A stretch of DNA of 64,000 bases from Pseudomonas graminis (GTDB lineage Bacteria; Pseudomonadota; Gammaproteobacteria; Pseudomonadales; Pseudomonadaceae). The first letter of the stretch is position 1. Each line of letters starts with the position of its first letter. Under the pieces are notes generated by a model, which saw only the letters and a list, made by a program, of their open reading frames with translations, was not told the origin of the DNA and did not search any database. Shown here in pieces: positions 39,789-52,327 of this stretch. The stretch spans positions 124,001 to 188,000 of the forward strand of contig NZ_SOCR01000003.1 of assembly GCF_004364335.1 (NCBI RefSeq), given 5' to 3'. A program made the position numbers and the translations under genes.

Positions 39789-39821
39789 GGGTATCAATTC
39801 AGGTGACAGACACCGCACCCC

Positions 39822-39927
39822 TGTAGGAGCGCGCTTGCCCGCGATGACGTCGGATTGAACACCGCAGTCCCGAAGATGGACGGATGGCGTCTGGGCTGGC
39901 CTCATCGCGGGCAAGCGCGCTCCTACA
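39822..39927. repeat. REP doublet (REPIN) between rlmF and valS
   Basis: The arms ctgtaggagcgcgcttgccc and its complement (ending 39927) are of the same class as at 5337 and 30252, with a spacer of about 60 bases. Confidence 0.9.
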
Positions 39928-39992
39928 AAGATTTCGTTGCGCCTGCCAGCCCGGTTGCAGGCCGGCAGGGCATCTCGTCTGGAAGACGGTAC

Positions 39993-42839
39993 TTACAAAC
40001 TCGCGATCCGAGCGTGCTGCTCCGCCAGTTTACCCAGCGCCTGTTCGGCTTCGGTCATCTTCGCGCGTTCCTTGGCGATCACCTCAGCTGGCGCCTTGTC
40101 GACGAACGCGGCATTGGACAGCTTGCCGCCGACCCGCTGCACTTCGCCCTGCAGACGCTGGATTTCCTTGTCCAGACGCGCCAGTTCGGCGTCCTTGTCG
40201 ATCAGGCCGGCCATCGGCACCAGCACTTCCATCTCACCGACCAGTGCGGTCGCCGACAGAGGTGCTTCAGCGCCGGCTTCCAGCACGGTGAACGATTCAA
40301 GCTTGGCCAGCTTCTTCAGCAGGTGCTCGTTCTCGTTCAGGCGGCGCTGGTCTTCGGCGCTGACGTTCTTGAGGAACAACTGCAACGGCTTGCCCGGGCC
40401 GATGTTCATTTCGCCACGGATGTTGCGCACGCCGAGCATCAGGCTCTTGAGCCACTCGATGTCGCCTTCGGCCGCGACGTCGATACGCGCATCATTCGCC
40501 ACCGGCCACGGTTGCAGCATGATGGTCTTCCCTTCAACGCCGGCCAGCGGCGCGAGGCGCTGCCAGATTTCTTCGGTGATGAACGGCATGAACGGATGCG
40601 CCAGACGCAAGGCGACCTCCAGCACACGCACCAGCGTGCGACGGGTGCCACGCTGACGCTCGATCGGCGCCGTCTCGTCCCACAGAACCGGCTTGGACAG
40701 CTCAAGGTACCAGTCGCAATACTGGTTCCAGATGAACTCGTACAGCGCCTGCGCCGCGAGGTCGAAGCGGAACTGATCCAGCTGACGGGTTACTTCGGCT
40801 TCAGTGCGTTGCAGCTGCGAGATGATCCAGCGATCCGGCAGCGACAGCTCGAACGCTTCGCCGTTCTGACCGCAGTCTTCGCCCTTGTCGAGCACGTAGC
40901 GCGCGGCGTTCCAGATCTTGTTGCAGAAGTTGCGATAGCCTTCGACGCGGCCCATGTCGAACTTGATGTCCCGGCCGGTAGAGGCCAGCGAGCAGAAGGT
41001 GAAGCGCAGGGCATCGGTGCCGTAGCTTGCGATGCCGTCGGCGAACTCGTCGCGGGTCTGCTTCTCGATCTTCTTGGCCAGCTTGGGTTGCATCATGCCG
41101 GAGGTGCGTTTCTGCACCAGGGCTTCAAGCTCGATGCCGTCGATGATGTCCAGCGGATCAAGGACGTTGCCCTTGGACTTGGACATCTTCTGGCCTTGGC
41201 CATCGCGCACCAGACCGTGGACATACACGGTCTTGAATGGCACCTGCGCCGTACCGTCTTCGTTCTTCACCAAATGCATGGTGAGCATGATCATCCGGGC
41301 AACCCAGAAGAAAATGATGTCGAAACCGGTAACCAGTACGTCGGTCGGGTGGAAGGTTTTCAGGAAATCGGTCTGCTCTGGCCAGCCCAGGGTGGAGAAC
41401 GTCCACAGGCCGGAACTGAACCAGGTGTCGAGCACGTCGTTGTCCTGTTGCAGGGCAACGTCAGGACCGAGATTGTGCTTGGCGCGGACTTCGGCTTCGT
41501 CGCGGCCGACGTAAACCTTGCCGGACTCGTCGTACCAGGCCGGAATGCGGTGGCCCCACCAGAGCTGACGGCTGATGCACCAGTCCTGAATGTCGCGCAT
41601 CCACGAGAAGTACATGTTCTCGTACTGCTTGGGCACGAAGGCAATACGGCCGTCTTCAACGGCGGCAATGGCAGGTTCGGCCAGCGGCTTGGTCGACACG
41701 TACCACTGATCCGTCAGCCACGGCTCGATGATCGTCCCGGAGCGGTCGCCCTTCGGTACTTTCAAGGCGTGATCGTCGACGCTGACCAGCAGCCCGGCGG
41801 CGTCGAACGCGGCAACGATCTGCTTGCGCGCTTCGAAGCGGTCGAGGCCGGCGTATTCGGCAGGGAGGGTGCCGTCGACGGTGTCGTTCAGCGTGCCGTC
41901 GAGGTTGAACACTTGCGCAGCGGGCAGCACGGCAGCGTTCTTGTCGAAGATGTTCAGCAGCGGCAGGTTGTGGCGCTTGCCGACGTCGTAGTCGTTGAAG
42001 TCGTGGGCCGGGGTGATCTTCACGCAGCCGGTACCGAATTCAGGGTCGCAGTAGTCGTCCGCGATGATCGGGATGCGACGACCTACCAGCGGCAGCTCGA
42101 CGAACTTGCCGATCAGCGCCTTGTAGCGCTCATCATTCGGGTTCACGGCGACGGCCGCGTCACCGAGCATGGTTTCCGGACGGGTTGTGGCGACGATCAG
42201 ATGGTCCAGACCTTCGGCGGTCTTCGCACCATCGGCCAACGGGTAGCGCAGGTTCCACAGATGCCCCTTCTCGTCGTGGTTTTCCACTTCGAGGTCGGAG
42301 ATGGCGGTGTGCAGCTTGGTGTCCCAGTTGACCAGACGTTTGCCACGGTAGATCAGACCGTCTTCGTGCAGACGCACGAAGGCTTCCTTAACCGCCTCGG
42401 ACAAACCGTCGTCCATCGTGAAGCGCTCACGGCTCCAGTCGACCGACGAGCCCAGGCGACGGATCTGACGGCTGATGTTGCCGCCGGACTGATCCTTCCA
42501 TTCCCAGACTTTTTCGAGAAATTTGTCGCGACCCAGGTCGTGACGGCTCTGACCCAAGGCTTCGAGTTGACGCTCCACCAGCATCTGCGTGGCGATACCG
42601 GCGTGGTCGGTGCCCGGCTGCCACAGGGTGTTGCGACCCTGCATGCGGCGGAAGCGGATCAGGGCGTCCATGATCGCGTTATTGAAACCGTGGCCCATGT
42701 GCAGGTTGCCGGTGACGTTCGGCGGCGGAATCATGATGGTGTACGAGTCGCCCGCGCCTTGCGGAGCGAAATAGTTTTCGGACTCCCAGGTCTGGTACCA
42801 GGAAGTTTCGATGGCGTGCGGCTGGTAGGTCTTGTCCAT
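39993..42839 (-). CDS. valS: Valyl-tRNA synthetase
   Basis: Charges tRNA-Val and edits threonyl-tRNA. The 948-residue class I enzyme has HMGH at 47-50, the CP1 editing domain, KMSKSKGN near residue 550, an anticodon-binding domain, and a C-terminal coiled-coil arm ([21 protein letters not shown]). It sits in the conserved order pepA-holC-valS on the minus strand. Confidence 0.98.
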   Translation of the reverse strand: MDKTYQPHAIETSWYQTWESENYFAPQGAGDSYTIMIPPPNVTGNLHMGHGFNNAIMDALIRFRRMQGRNTLWQPGTDHAGIATQMLVERQLEALGQSRHDLGRDKFLEKVWEWKDQSGGNISRQIRRLGSSVDWSRERFTMDDGLSEAVKEAFVRLHEDGLIYRGKRLVNWDTKLHTAISDLEVENHDEKGHLWNLRYPLADGAKTAEGLDHLIVATTRPETMLGDAAVAVNPNDERYKALIGKFVELPLVGRRIPIIADDYCDPEFGTGCVKITPAHDFNDYDVGKRHNLPLLNIFDKNAAVLPAAQVFNLDGTLNDTVDGTLPAEYAGLDRFEARKQIVAAFDAAGLLVSVDDHALKVPKGDRSGTIIEPWLTDQWYVSTKPLAEPAIAAVEDGRIAFVPKQYENMYFSWMRDIQDWCISRQLWWGHRIPAWYDESGKVYVGRDEAEVRAKHNLGPDVALQQDNDVLDTWFSSGLWTFSTLGWPEQTDFLKTFHPTDVLVTGFDIIFFWVARMIMLTMHLVKNEDGTAQVPFKTVYVHGLVRDGQGQKMSKSKGNVLDPLDIIDGIELEALVQKRTSGMMQPKLAKKIEKQTRDEFADGIASYGTDALRFTFCSLASTGRDIKFDMGRVEGYRNFCNKIWNAARYVLDKGEDCGQNGEAFELSLPDRWIISQLQRTEAEVTRQLDQFRFDLAAQALYEFIWNQYCDWYLELSKPVLWDETAPIERQRGTRRTLVRVLEVALRLAHPFMPFITEEIWQRLAPLAGVEGKTIMLQPWPVANDARIDVAAEGDIEWLKSLMLGVRNIRGEMNIGPGKPLQLFLKNVSAEDQRRLNENEHLLKKLAKLESFTVLEAGAEAPLSATALVGEMEVLVPMAGLIDKDAELARLDKEIQRLQGEVQRVGGKLSNAAFVDKAPAEVIAKERAKMTEAEQALGKLAEQHARIASL

Positions 42840-42941
42840 GCGAGGCGGGAACCTGATCTGCTTTGAGTCGGAAAAGCCGACGAGTATAGCTTTTCAAGGC
42901 GGCGTCAAGCTACAAGCGGGAGGTCGGTGGCTATGAGCGGT

Positions 42942-42990
42942 GATGCCCGGAATCGTCGCGGGCATCTGTAGGACTGCGCTTGCCGCGATC
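42942..42990. repeat. Inverted repeat and lone degenerate REP after the small acidic gene
   Basis: GATGCCCG and CGGGCATC (42942-42966) form a hairpin, and directly behind it tctgtaggactgcgcttgcc (42965-42984) resembles one REP arm. No complementary second arm follows. The unit lies between the gene ending at 43014 and the valS start at 42839. Confidence 0.5.
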
Positions 42991-43013
42991 CCGGGTCGGG
43001 AAAGAGGACAGGT

Positions 43014-43454
43014 TCAGCTGGTGTATTGACTCAGCAGTCGTTCCATTCGCGCATCCAGACGGCGTTTGATCTCGTTCTCGATGTGCGGAGCGAAGTCGTC
43101 GATCACGTCTTGCATGATCAACTGCGCAGCGGCTCGCAGTTCGGCGTCCAGGTGCAGCAGTGCCTCTGCGTTCGGCGCCCCGGCGCTCGATGCGTTGGCA
43201 GCTGGCGCGGGAGGTGGAGTAGCCGCGACCGGCTCAGGCGTGAGCAGGGGAATGTCATTGAGGTTGGCTTCGTGCTCATCGAGCGTCACGACCTGGCCGC
43301 TGACCACGTCAAACAGCAGCGGAATCTGCTCGTCGCTGTGAACGGATTCGGTCAGCAGGGGAGGCTGGGCCGGATCATCGCCCAACAGCTGACGAATGGA
43401 CTCGAGGTCATCCAGCAGGTGCGCTGAATCTTTCAGGTGTTTTGAATTATCCAT
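43014..43454 (-). CDS. Hypothetical acidic protein between holC and valS
   Basis: Small cytoplasmic protein (146 residues from the ATG at 43454) that I do not recognise by name. It has an acidic N-terminal half (HLLDDLESIRQLLGDDPAQ), a proline/alanine linker (PEPVAATPPPAPAANASS) and a C-terminal charged helix (DDFAPHIENEIKRRLDARM). It starts 7 bases after the holC stop and is conserved in position in other pseudomonads as far as I recall. Longer frames upstream overlap holC in another frame and are rejected. Confidence 0.75.
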   Translation of the reverse strand: MDNSKHLKDSAHLLDDLESIRQLLGDDPAQPPLLTESVHSDEQIPLLFDVVSGQVVTLDEHEANLNDIPLLTPEPVAATPPPAPAANASSAGAPNAEALLHLDAELRAAAQLIMQDVIDDFAPHIENEIKRRLDARMERLLSQYTS

Positions 43455-43461
43455 CGTGTGC

Positions 43462-43890
43462 TCAAAGACGCTGCAGCCGGTGATCTTGCAGAGGATAGCC
43501 CTGTTCGCGGTAGAAGCGAAAACTCTCGCGCGCCGCGAGGCGGATGGCTGGGTCCTCGACAACGATCTCGGCGACACGCGCGAATCGTTTGAAGAATTCC
43601 GGGATACGCAGGTCGAGATTGACCAGCAGATCCTGATGTTGGCCGGGGTCGCTGCCGATACCCAGCGCCACGGGAGCGTCCTGATCGTCTTCGACCGAGC
43701 CATGGGGAACGAATGCTTCGCCCCGGAAGCGCCACAGTCGGGCATCCAGTTCCTCGCGTTGCCCGGCATCGCTGCAATGCAGGTACACCCGGTGGCCGAG
43801 GCGCCAGGCCTTGTCGGTGAGTTTGCAGGCGAAGTCCAGGCGCGCGACGGGGTCGGCACTCGGCAGAATGTAGAAATCGACTTGGGTCAT
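43462..43890 (-). CDS. holC: DNA polymerase III chi subunit HolC
   Basis: Clamp-loader accessory subunit that contacts single-strand-binding protein. The 142-residue protein begins MTQVDFYILPSADPVARLDFACKLTDKAWRLG, a typical HolC start, and ends with the amphipathic FYREQGYPLQDHRLQRL. It lies between pepA and the small acidic gene, as in related genomes. Confidence 0.94.
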   Translation of the reverse strand: MTQVDFYILPSADPVARLDFACKLTDKAWRLGHRVYLHCSDAGQREELDARLWRFRGEAFVPHGSVEDDQDAPVALGIGSDPGQHQDLLVNLDLRIPEFFKRFARVAEIVVEDPAIRLAARESFRFYREQGYPLQDHRLQRL

Positions 43891-43947
43891 GGGTGATTCC
43901 AGAACGCTGAACGCGCCGACCGGGGAGGCCGGCGCGTTGGCAGCGGC

Positions 43948-45743
<1,796 letters not shown>

Positions 45744-46862
45744 TTGATTGTCTTCCGTTACCTGTCCCGAGAAGTGCTGGTTACCCTGAGCGCTGTCAGT
45801 GCTGTGCTGCTGGTAATCATCATGAGTGGCCGCTTCATCAAATACCTGGCCCAGGCCGCATCCGGCGCACTCGATCCGGGCGTGCTGTTTCTGATCATGG
45901 GTTTCCGTCTGCCGGGTTTCCTGCAACTGATTCTCCCCTTGGGCTTGTTCCTCGGGATTCTCCTGGCGTATGGCCGGTTGTACCTCGAAAGCGAGATGAC
46001 CGTACTGGCCGCCACCGGCATGAGCCAGCAACGTCTGCTGCTGATCACCCTCGCGCCGGCTGCGTTGGTGTCACTGCTGGTGGCCTGGCTGAGCTTCAGC
46101 CTCGCTCCGCAAGGTGCCACCCAGTTTCAGCTGCTGATCAACAAGCAGGATGCGATGACCGAATTCGACACGCTGGTGCCGGGTCGCTTCCAGCTTCTGC
46201 GCGACGGCAGTCGCGTGACCTACACCGAAACCATGACCGACGACCGCATCAACTTGGGCGGCGTGTTCATTTCCGAGAAGAAACTCGACGAGAAGAAGGA
46301 CCACGGCATCACCGTGCTGGTCGCGGAAAAAGGCCGGCAGGAAATCAAACCCGATGGCACGCGCTACCTGATTCTCGACAACGGCTATCGCTACGACGGC
46401 AACCCCGGTCAGGCCGATTACCGTGCGATCAAATACGACACCTACGGCGCCTTGCTGCCAAAGCCGGACATCAGCGATGAGGTCACCGACCGCGATGCCA
46501 TCTCCACCAGCGAACTGCTGACCGGTGAAGACAGCCTGCGCAACAGGGCCGAGCTGCAGTGGCGGGTTTCGCTGCCGATTCTGGTGTTCATCGTGACGCT
46601 GATGGCCGTGCCGCTGGCTCGGGTCAACCCGCGTCAGGGTCGCTTCCTCAAGCTCCTTCCGGCGATTCTTCTTTATATGGCTTATCTCACCATCCTGATT
46701 GCCGCACGCGGTGCGCTGGAGAAGGGCAAGATCCCGATGGGTCTTGGCCTGTGGTGGGTGCATGCGCTGTTTCTGACCATCGGGCTGGCGTTGCTCTACT
46801 GGGAGCCGCTGCGCCTGAAGCTTGCGAGTCGCCGCAGCGTGTCGGGGGTGGCTCATGGTTAA
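45744..46862 (+). CDS. lptF: LPS export permease LptF
   Basis: Inner-membrane subunit of the LptB2FG complex that pulls lipopolysaccharide out of the membrane. It has six spans split by a large periplasmic beta-jellyroll domain (about residues 95-260). The TTG at 45744 gives MIVFRYLSREVL, the usual start (372 residues), with GGAG eight bases upstream. The GTG at 45735 overlaps that ribosome site. It overlaps lptG by eight bases. Confidence 0.94.
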   Translation: MIVFRYLSREVLVTLSAVSAVLLVIIMSGRFIKYLAQAASGALDPGVLFLIMGFRLPGFLQLILPLGLFLGILLAYGRLYLESEMTVLAATGMSQQRLLLITLAPAALVSLLVAWLSFSLAPQGATQFQLLINKQDAMTEFDTLVPGRFQLLRDGSRVTYTETMTDDRINLGGVFISEKKLDEKKDHGITVLVAEKGRQEIKPDGTRYLILDNGYRYDGNPGQADYRAIKYDTYGALLPKPDISDEVTDRDAISTSELLTGEDSLRNRAELQWRVSLPILVFIVTLMAVPLARVNPRQGRFLKLLPAILLYMAYLTILIAARGALEKGKIPMGLGLWWVHALFLTIGLALLYWEPLRLKLASRRSVSGVAHG

Positions 46863-47916
46863 GCTCGATCGCTACATCGGCAAAAGCGTGTTCATGGCGA
46901 TCCTGGCGGTACTGGGGATCATCCTCGGGCTGGCCTCGCTGTTCGCCTTCATCGACGAAATGGCCGACATCAGCGATACCTACACCTTTTGGGACGCTGG
47001 TAGTTTCGTGTTGATGACCGCGCCGCGCCGTCTTTACGACATGCTGCCGATGGCCGCGCTGATCGGTTGCCTGATCGGCCTCGGCGCATTGGCCAGCAAC
47101 AGCGAACTGACCATCATGCGTGCCGCCGGCGTATCGATCGGCCGTATTGTCTGGGCGGTCATGAAACCCATGCTGGTGTTGATGGTGGCCGGGCTGTTGA
47201 TCGGCGAATACCTGGCGCCAGTGACCGAAGCCTCGGCCCAGGCCGCGCGTTCGCTCGCTCAAGGCACCGGCGACGCGCAGAGCGCCAGGCACGGTCTGTG
47301 GCACCGTCAGGGTGAGGAGTTCATCCACATCAACACGGTGCAACCGAACGGCCTGCTGTATGGCGTCACCCGTTACCATTTCGACGACCAGCGTCACATG
47401 CTGACGTCGAGCTTCGCCAAACAGGCCAACTTCAAGACCGATTACTGGTTGCTGAAAGACGTCACCACGACGGTGTTCCACGACGGTCGTACCGAAGTGG
47501 TCACCGCGCCCGAAGAGCGCTGGAACGTCGCGTTGAGCCCGCAGCTGCTGAGCACGGTAGTGCTGCCGCCGGAGTCGCTGTCGATGACCGGGCTTTATGG
47601 TTACGCGCGTTATCTGGCTGATCAGGGGTTGAACAACGGTCGTTACTGGCTGGCGTTTTACACCAAGATCCTCCAGCCGCTGGTGACCGTTGCGCTGGTG
47701 CTGATGGCGATTTCCTTCATCTTCGGGCCGTTGCGCTCGGTGACGCTGGGGCAGCGTGTGTTTACGGGCGTGCTCGTGGGGTTCACCTTCCGCATCGCTC
47801 AGGATCTGCTGGGCCCGTCGAGCCTGGTGTTCGGCTTCTCGCCACTCTTCGCCGTACTGGTGCCGGCGGGTGTGTGTGCGCTGGCGGGCATCTGGTTGCT
47901 GCGACGCGCGGGCTGA
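46855..47916 (+). CDS. lptG: LPS export permease LptG
   Basis: Partner of LptF in the Lpt complex. The 353-residue protein starts MVKLDRYIGKSVFMAILAVLG from the ATG inside the end of lptF; an upstream in-frame start is rejected. It has the same layout: three spans, a periplasmic domain and three spans. A terminator follows 16 bases after the stop. Confidence 0.95.
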   Translation: MVKLDRYIGKSVFMAILAVLGIILGLASLFAFIDEMADISDTYTFWDAGSFVLMTAPRRLYDMLPMAALIGCLIGLGALASNSELTIMRAAGVSIGRIVWAVMKPMLVLMVAGLLIGEYLAPVTEASAQAARSLAQGTGDAQSARHGLWHRQGEEFIHINTVQPNGLLYGVTRYHFDDQRHMLTSSFAKQANFKTDYWLLKDVTTTVFHDGRTEVVTAPEERWNVALSPQLLSTVVLPPESLSMTGLYGYARYLADQGLNNGRYWLAFYTKILQPLVTVALVLMAISFIFGPLRSVTLGQRVFTGVLVGFTFRIAQDLLGPSSLVFGFSPLFAVLVPAGVCALAGIWLLRRAG

Positions 47917-47932
47917 TGCCGGCTGCGTCATG

Positions 47933-47960
47933 AAAAGCCGACCTTAGGGTCGGCTTTTTT
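47933..47960 (+). terminator. Terminator of lptFG
   Basis: AAAAGCCGACC pairs with GGTCGGCTTTT around a short loop and ends in T's. Confidence 0.92.
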
Positions 47961-48051
47961 GTGGGCGCATTGCACAGATAGGGGGAGTACCCGAGTGCGC
48001 TTCTCCACTGAATGTGCGGCGGATGATCAACTGCGGATATTCGCAAAACTC

Positions 48052-48138
48052 TGTAGGCGCCGGCTTGCTGGCGAACGCGTTGTTCCTGAGGCATTGATGT
48101 CGGCTGACCCACCCCTTTCGCCAGCAAGCCGGCTCCTA
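48052..48138. repeat. First of two neighbouring REP doublets after lptG
   Basis: The arms tgtaggcgccggcttgctgg and the complement ending gccggctcctac (48138) enclose a spacer. The left arm has one base change from the class. Confidence 0.88.
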
Positions 48139-48244
48139 CGGATTTTCGCAGTACCGATACTGTTCAGCGGTCGCACACTCGCGGAAGACGCGCTTGCGCG
48201 TGACGTTGAGCGCCTCACCTGTCGCTGGCTGACTCCCCGAACTT

Positions 48245-48331
48245 TGTAGGAGCCGGCTTGCTGGCGAACGCGTCGTGTCAGTCGCTGGAAATGGCACCGG
48301 TTGATCGGTTTCGCCAGCAAGCCGGCTCCTG
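48245..48331. repeat. Second REP doublet after lptG
   Basis: The arms tgtaggagccggcttgctgg (from 48245) and the complement ending gccggctcctgc (48331) repeat the unit 107 bases after the first doublet, in the same orientation. The two fill most of the 458-base gap before the RDD gene. Confidence 0.9.
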
Positions 48332-48374
48332 CGGACCGTATCTCTCAGGTAAACAGCGGATTTTCTGGGCGGGC

Positions 48375-48878
48375 TTACTTGTGGGTTCTGGGCACCCGCA
48401 CCAGCTGCGTTTCGGAATACAGGTCATGCCAGCAGCGTTGGTGCTTGTCGAACAGGCTCCAGAAGAAACCGAGCCCCATACAGAGCCACGATGCGATGGC
48501 GACGACGAAGCGCAGCAGTGCTTGCCACAGGCTGATGACGGTTCCGTCGGCGTTCTGCACGCGTATTCCCCACACCTGCATGCCCAGGGTCTGACCTGCA
48601 TGGGTCCAGAATGTAGCGAAAAAGGCGAACAGCGTGATCAGCAAGATCGAGGACAGCAGCGGGTCGGCATCGAGCGCGCCGGACTCGGAGAGCTGGCGCA
48701 GTCTGGCTTCGCCGACAATCCCCATCCAGACCAGTTTGTAGAGAAAGGTGGTGACCATCATCAGCGCTACGCACAGCAGCGCGTCGTAGCTGATCGCAGC
48801 CATGCGCCGGCCCAGTCCCGCAACGGGAAAGTCGCCTTGGGGGCGTAGCACCTGCGCGTCAATGTCAGGGGAGGTCAT
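48375..48878 (-). CDS. RDD family membrane protein
   Basis: Small inner-membrane protein (167 residues) with three or four spans. The RDD signature is seen as the conserved Arg in GLGRRMAAISYDALLC, and the later aspartates in FDKHQRCWHDLYSET. Some relatives affect ion or osmotic balance; no function can be claimed here. It is convergent with lptFG. Confidence 0.85.
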   Translation of the reverse strand: MTSPDIDAQVLRPQGDFPVAGLGRRMAAISYDALLCVALMMVTTFLYKLVWMGIVGEARLRQLSESGALDADPLLSSILLITLFAFFATFWTHAGQTLGMQVWGIRVQNADGTVISLWQALLRFVVAIASWLCMGLGFFWSLFDKHQRCWHDLYSETQLVRVPRTHK

Positions 48879-48927
48879 GGCAGCGCTCGTTCACACGGGA
48901 GCAGGGAGTTTACGAAATCCCAGGCAT

Positions 48928-48963
48928 AAAAAAGCCCCTGATGTTGGCCATCAGGGGCTTTTT
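48928..48963 (-). terminator. Terminator of the cold-shock gene (works in both directions by sequence)
   Basis: AAAAAGCCCCTGATG pairs perfectly with its complement around a short loop, giving a T-run on either strand. It lies just after the cold-shock gene. Confidence 0.9.
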
Positions 48964-48974
48964 GCGTCGGCTAA

Positions 48975-49187
48975 TCAGGCTTCAGCTTGTACTTCGTCAG
49001 CCTGCATGCCTTTTTGGCCCTGCACCGCGACGAACGTCACTTTCTGGCCTTCTTTCAGGCTTTTGAAGCCGTTGCCTTGAATAGCGCGGAAGTGGACGAA
49101 CAGATCCGGACCGCTTTCAGGCGTGATAAAACCAAAACCCTTTTCATCGTTAAACCACTTAACGGTGCCGCTCTGACGTGTAGACAT
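48975..49187 (-). CDS. cspA: Cold-shock protein, CspA family
   Basis: 70-residue single-stranded nucleic-acid-binding protein that acts as an RNA chaperone. It has both RNA-binding motifs, KGFGFI and LFVHF, in the beta-barrel. The ribosome site AAGGA precedes the ATG. The 5' region is long, as for many cold-shock genes. The symbol stands for the family; several csp paralogues exist in pseudomonads. Confidence 0.93.
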   Translation of the reverse strand: MSTRQSGTVKWFNDEKGFGFITPESGPDLFVHFRAIQGNGFKSLKEGQKVTFVAVQGQKGMQADEVQAEA

Positions 49188-49583
49188 TTTCTTATTCCTT
49201 GAAGCATTAAATTAATGACAGTCTCTTTCACACGAAAGAGTACTGGGGCTGGTTGCAGGAAGAAGAAACGTAGAGCGGGATGTAGCATTGCTTTTGGCGC
49301 TACTGCCCGGGTCACGATCCCAGCGACCCATGCAAACACAGTCGAGAAACTCTACGCTAACTCTCGCCGAAAAAACAAGCCCCGTTTGGGCCAGCATTCA
49401 TGGGGGGTTCAGGCTCTTTCGAAAACATTAACCACCTTCGCAAGATCGATAGTTTTTAATGCTTAGAGGCTCGGCGAAGTTCAATATTTTGACAGTTTTG
49501 AATGCACTTAACGCTGGCGCCAGACGGCGGCATCCGCACAGTTTAATGCACTGTTGCGGTGCCGCATTTTTTGACGATGTTAC
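49188..49583 (-). promoter_or_regulatory. Promoter and leader region of the cold-shock gene
   Basis: This 396-base gap separates gcvT from the csp gene. It contains the hairpin CTCTTTC-GTGT-GAAAGAG (49223-49240, as transcribed), about 36 bases upstream of the start codon. The region is A/T-richer around 49430-49500. I cannot define the -35/-10 elements with confidence, and no clear terminator for gcvT is visible. Confidence 0.45.
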
Positions 49584-50705
49584 TTAGCCGCGGAAGTAAC
49601 GTGCCGGAACGAAAGGCATTTTAGTCAGGTGCATGCGGACTTTCTTGCCGCGGACGATTGCCCAGACCGGTGTTTCCAGCGCGGTAAAACGGGCGTCGAC
49701 ATAGCCCATGGCCAATGGCGCGCTCAGCGTTGGGCCAAAACCGCCGCTGCAGACGGTCCCGATGGTCGTCCCCTCGGCATCGACGATTTCAGCGCCTTCA
49801 CGCACTGGCGTACGTTCTTGAGGCAACAGGCCGACACGTTTGCGCGCCGCACCGCTTTGGTGCTGGGCGAAGATCGCGTCGGCACCGGGGAAGCCGCCTG
49901 ACCGTGCACCATCAGCACGACGCACTTTGGAGATTGCCCACAACAGACTCGCTTCGATCGGCGTGGTGTCGATGTCCATGTCATGGCCATAGAGGCACAG
50001 GCCGGCTTCCAGTCGCAGCGAGTCGCGCGCACCCAGGCCGATCGGCGCCACTTCAGGCTCGGCGAGCAGTCGACGCGCCAGGGCTTCAGCCTTATCCGCC
50101 GGCACTGAAATCTCGTAACCGTCTTCACCGGTGTAGCCCGAGCGGCTGACGTAGCAGTTGATGCCGTCGATCTTCGTCGAGGTGTACTGCATGAAGGTCA
50201 TTTTCGCGACTTCCGGCGCCAGCCGCGCCAGTACGGTAACGGCGTGCGGACCTTGCAGCGCGAGCAATGCGCGTTCGTCGAACAGCGGCGTGATCTCGCA
50301 CTGGGTGCCAATGTGCTGCTGCAGGTGCGCCAGGTCTTCGTTCTTGCAGGCGGCATTGACCACCAGCATGAGTTGATCGTTACCCAGATTGGCGACCATC
50401 AGGTCATCGAGAATGCCGCCGTTGTCGTTGGTAAACATCGCGTAGCGCTGCATGCCGACCGGCAGATCGATGATGTCCACCGGCACCAGGGTTTCCAGCG
50501 CTTTCGCGGCGTTCGGCCCGCTCAACAGGATCTGACCCATGTGCGAGACGTCGAACAGGCCGGCTTGATCGCGGGTGTGCAGGTGTTCTTTCATGACGCC
50601 GGCGGGGTACTGAACAGGCATGTCGTAGCCGGCGAATTCGACCATTTTCGCGCCGCGTTCACGGTGCAGGGCGTTGAGCGGGGTCTTCAGCAATTCGGTG
50701 GTCAT
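49584..50705 (-). CDS. gcvT: Glycine cleavage system aminomethyltransferase GcvT
   Basis: T-protein that transfers the methylene group from lipoyl-GcvH to tetrahydrofolate and releases ammonia. It has 373 residues with the folate-binding aminomethyltransferase fold (ALHRERGAKMVEFAGYDMPVQYP near the start, SRSGYTGEDGYEISVP in the middle). It is the last gene of gcvH-gcvP-sdaA-gcvT, 70 bases after sdaA. Confidence 0.96.
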   Translation of the reverse strand: MTTELLKTPLNALHRERGAKMVEFAGYDMPVQYPAGVMKEHLHTRDQAGLFDVSHMGQILLSGPNAAKALETLVPVDIIDLPVGMQRYAMFTNDNGGILDDLMVANLGNDQLMLVVNAACKNEDLAHLQQHIGTQCEITPLFDERALLALQGPHAVTVLARLAPEVAKMTFMQYTSTKIDGINCYVSRSGYTGEDGYEISVPADKAEALARRLLAEPEVAPIGLGARDSLRLEAGLCLYGHDMDIDTTPIEASLLWAISKVRRADGARSGGFPGADAIFAQHQSGAARKRVGLLPQERTPVREGAEIVDAEGTTIGTVCSGGFGPTLSAPLAMGYVDARFTALETPVWAIVRGKKVRMHLTKMPFVPARYFRG

Positions 50706-50775
50706 GGGGTCACTCCTTGAAAGCGGTTCCGGATTCCCCGCGCAGGGCAGGGAACCCTATGAATACGGGCTGATG

Positions 50776-52152
<1,377 letters not shown>

Positions 52153-52190
52153 GATGGGGTTCCGGGATTGTTCTTATTAGGTGAAGTCAC

Positions 52191-52280
52191 TGTGGGAGCC
52201 GGCTTGCTGGCGAACGCGTCAGATCAGTCAGCATGAATGTTCATGATGAAACGGGTTCGCCAGCAAGCCGGCTCCTGCAG
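52191..52280. repeat. REP doublet (REPIN) between gcvP and sdaA
   Basis: The arms ctgtgggagccggcttgctgg-class and the complement ending ccggctcctgcag (52280) lie inside the gcv operon. In P. aeruginosa a glyA gene occupies this position; none is present here. Confidence 0.9.
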
Positions 52281-52327
52281 AGATCGGCGCTCTGATGCAA
52301 ACACATCGGAGCGCCTGGAACTGCCGC

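Noticed and set aside
39855-42866. Very long open frame (about 1000 codons) on the strand opposite valS
   Set aside because: It mirrors valS codon by codon in a G/C-rich gene, has no recognisable domain, and valS is certain. It is an antisense shadow.
49455-49490. GAACTT near the cold-shock gene as an AlgU promoter
   Set aside because: No TCTGA- or TCCTA-like -10 element lies 16-17 bases downstream.
49555-49572. Terminator-like TGCGG-TG-CCGCA with T-run
   Set aside because: The loop would be only two bases, and the T-run is on the strand opposite to gcvT transcription.
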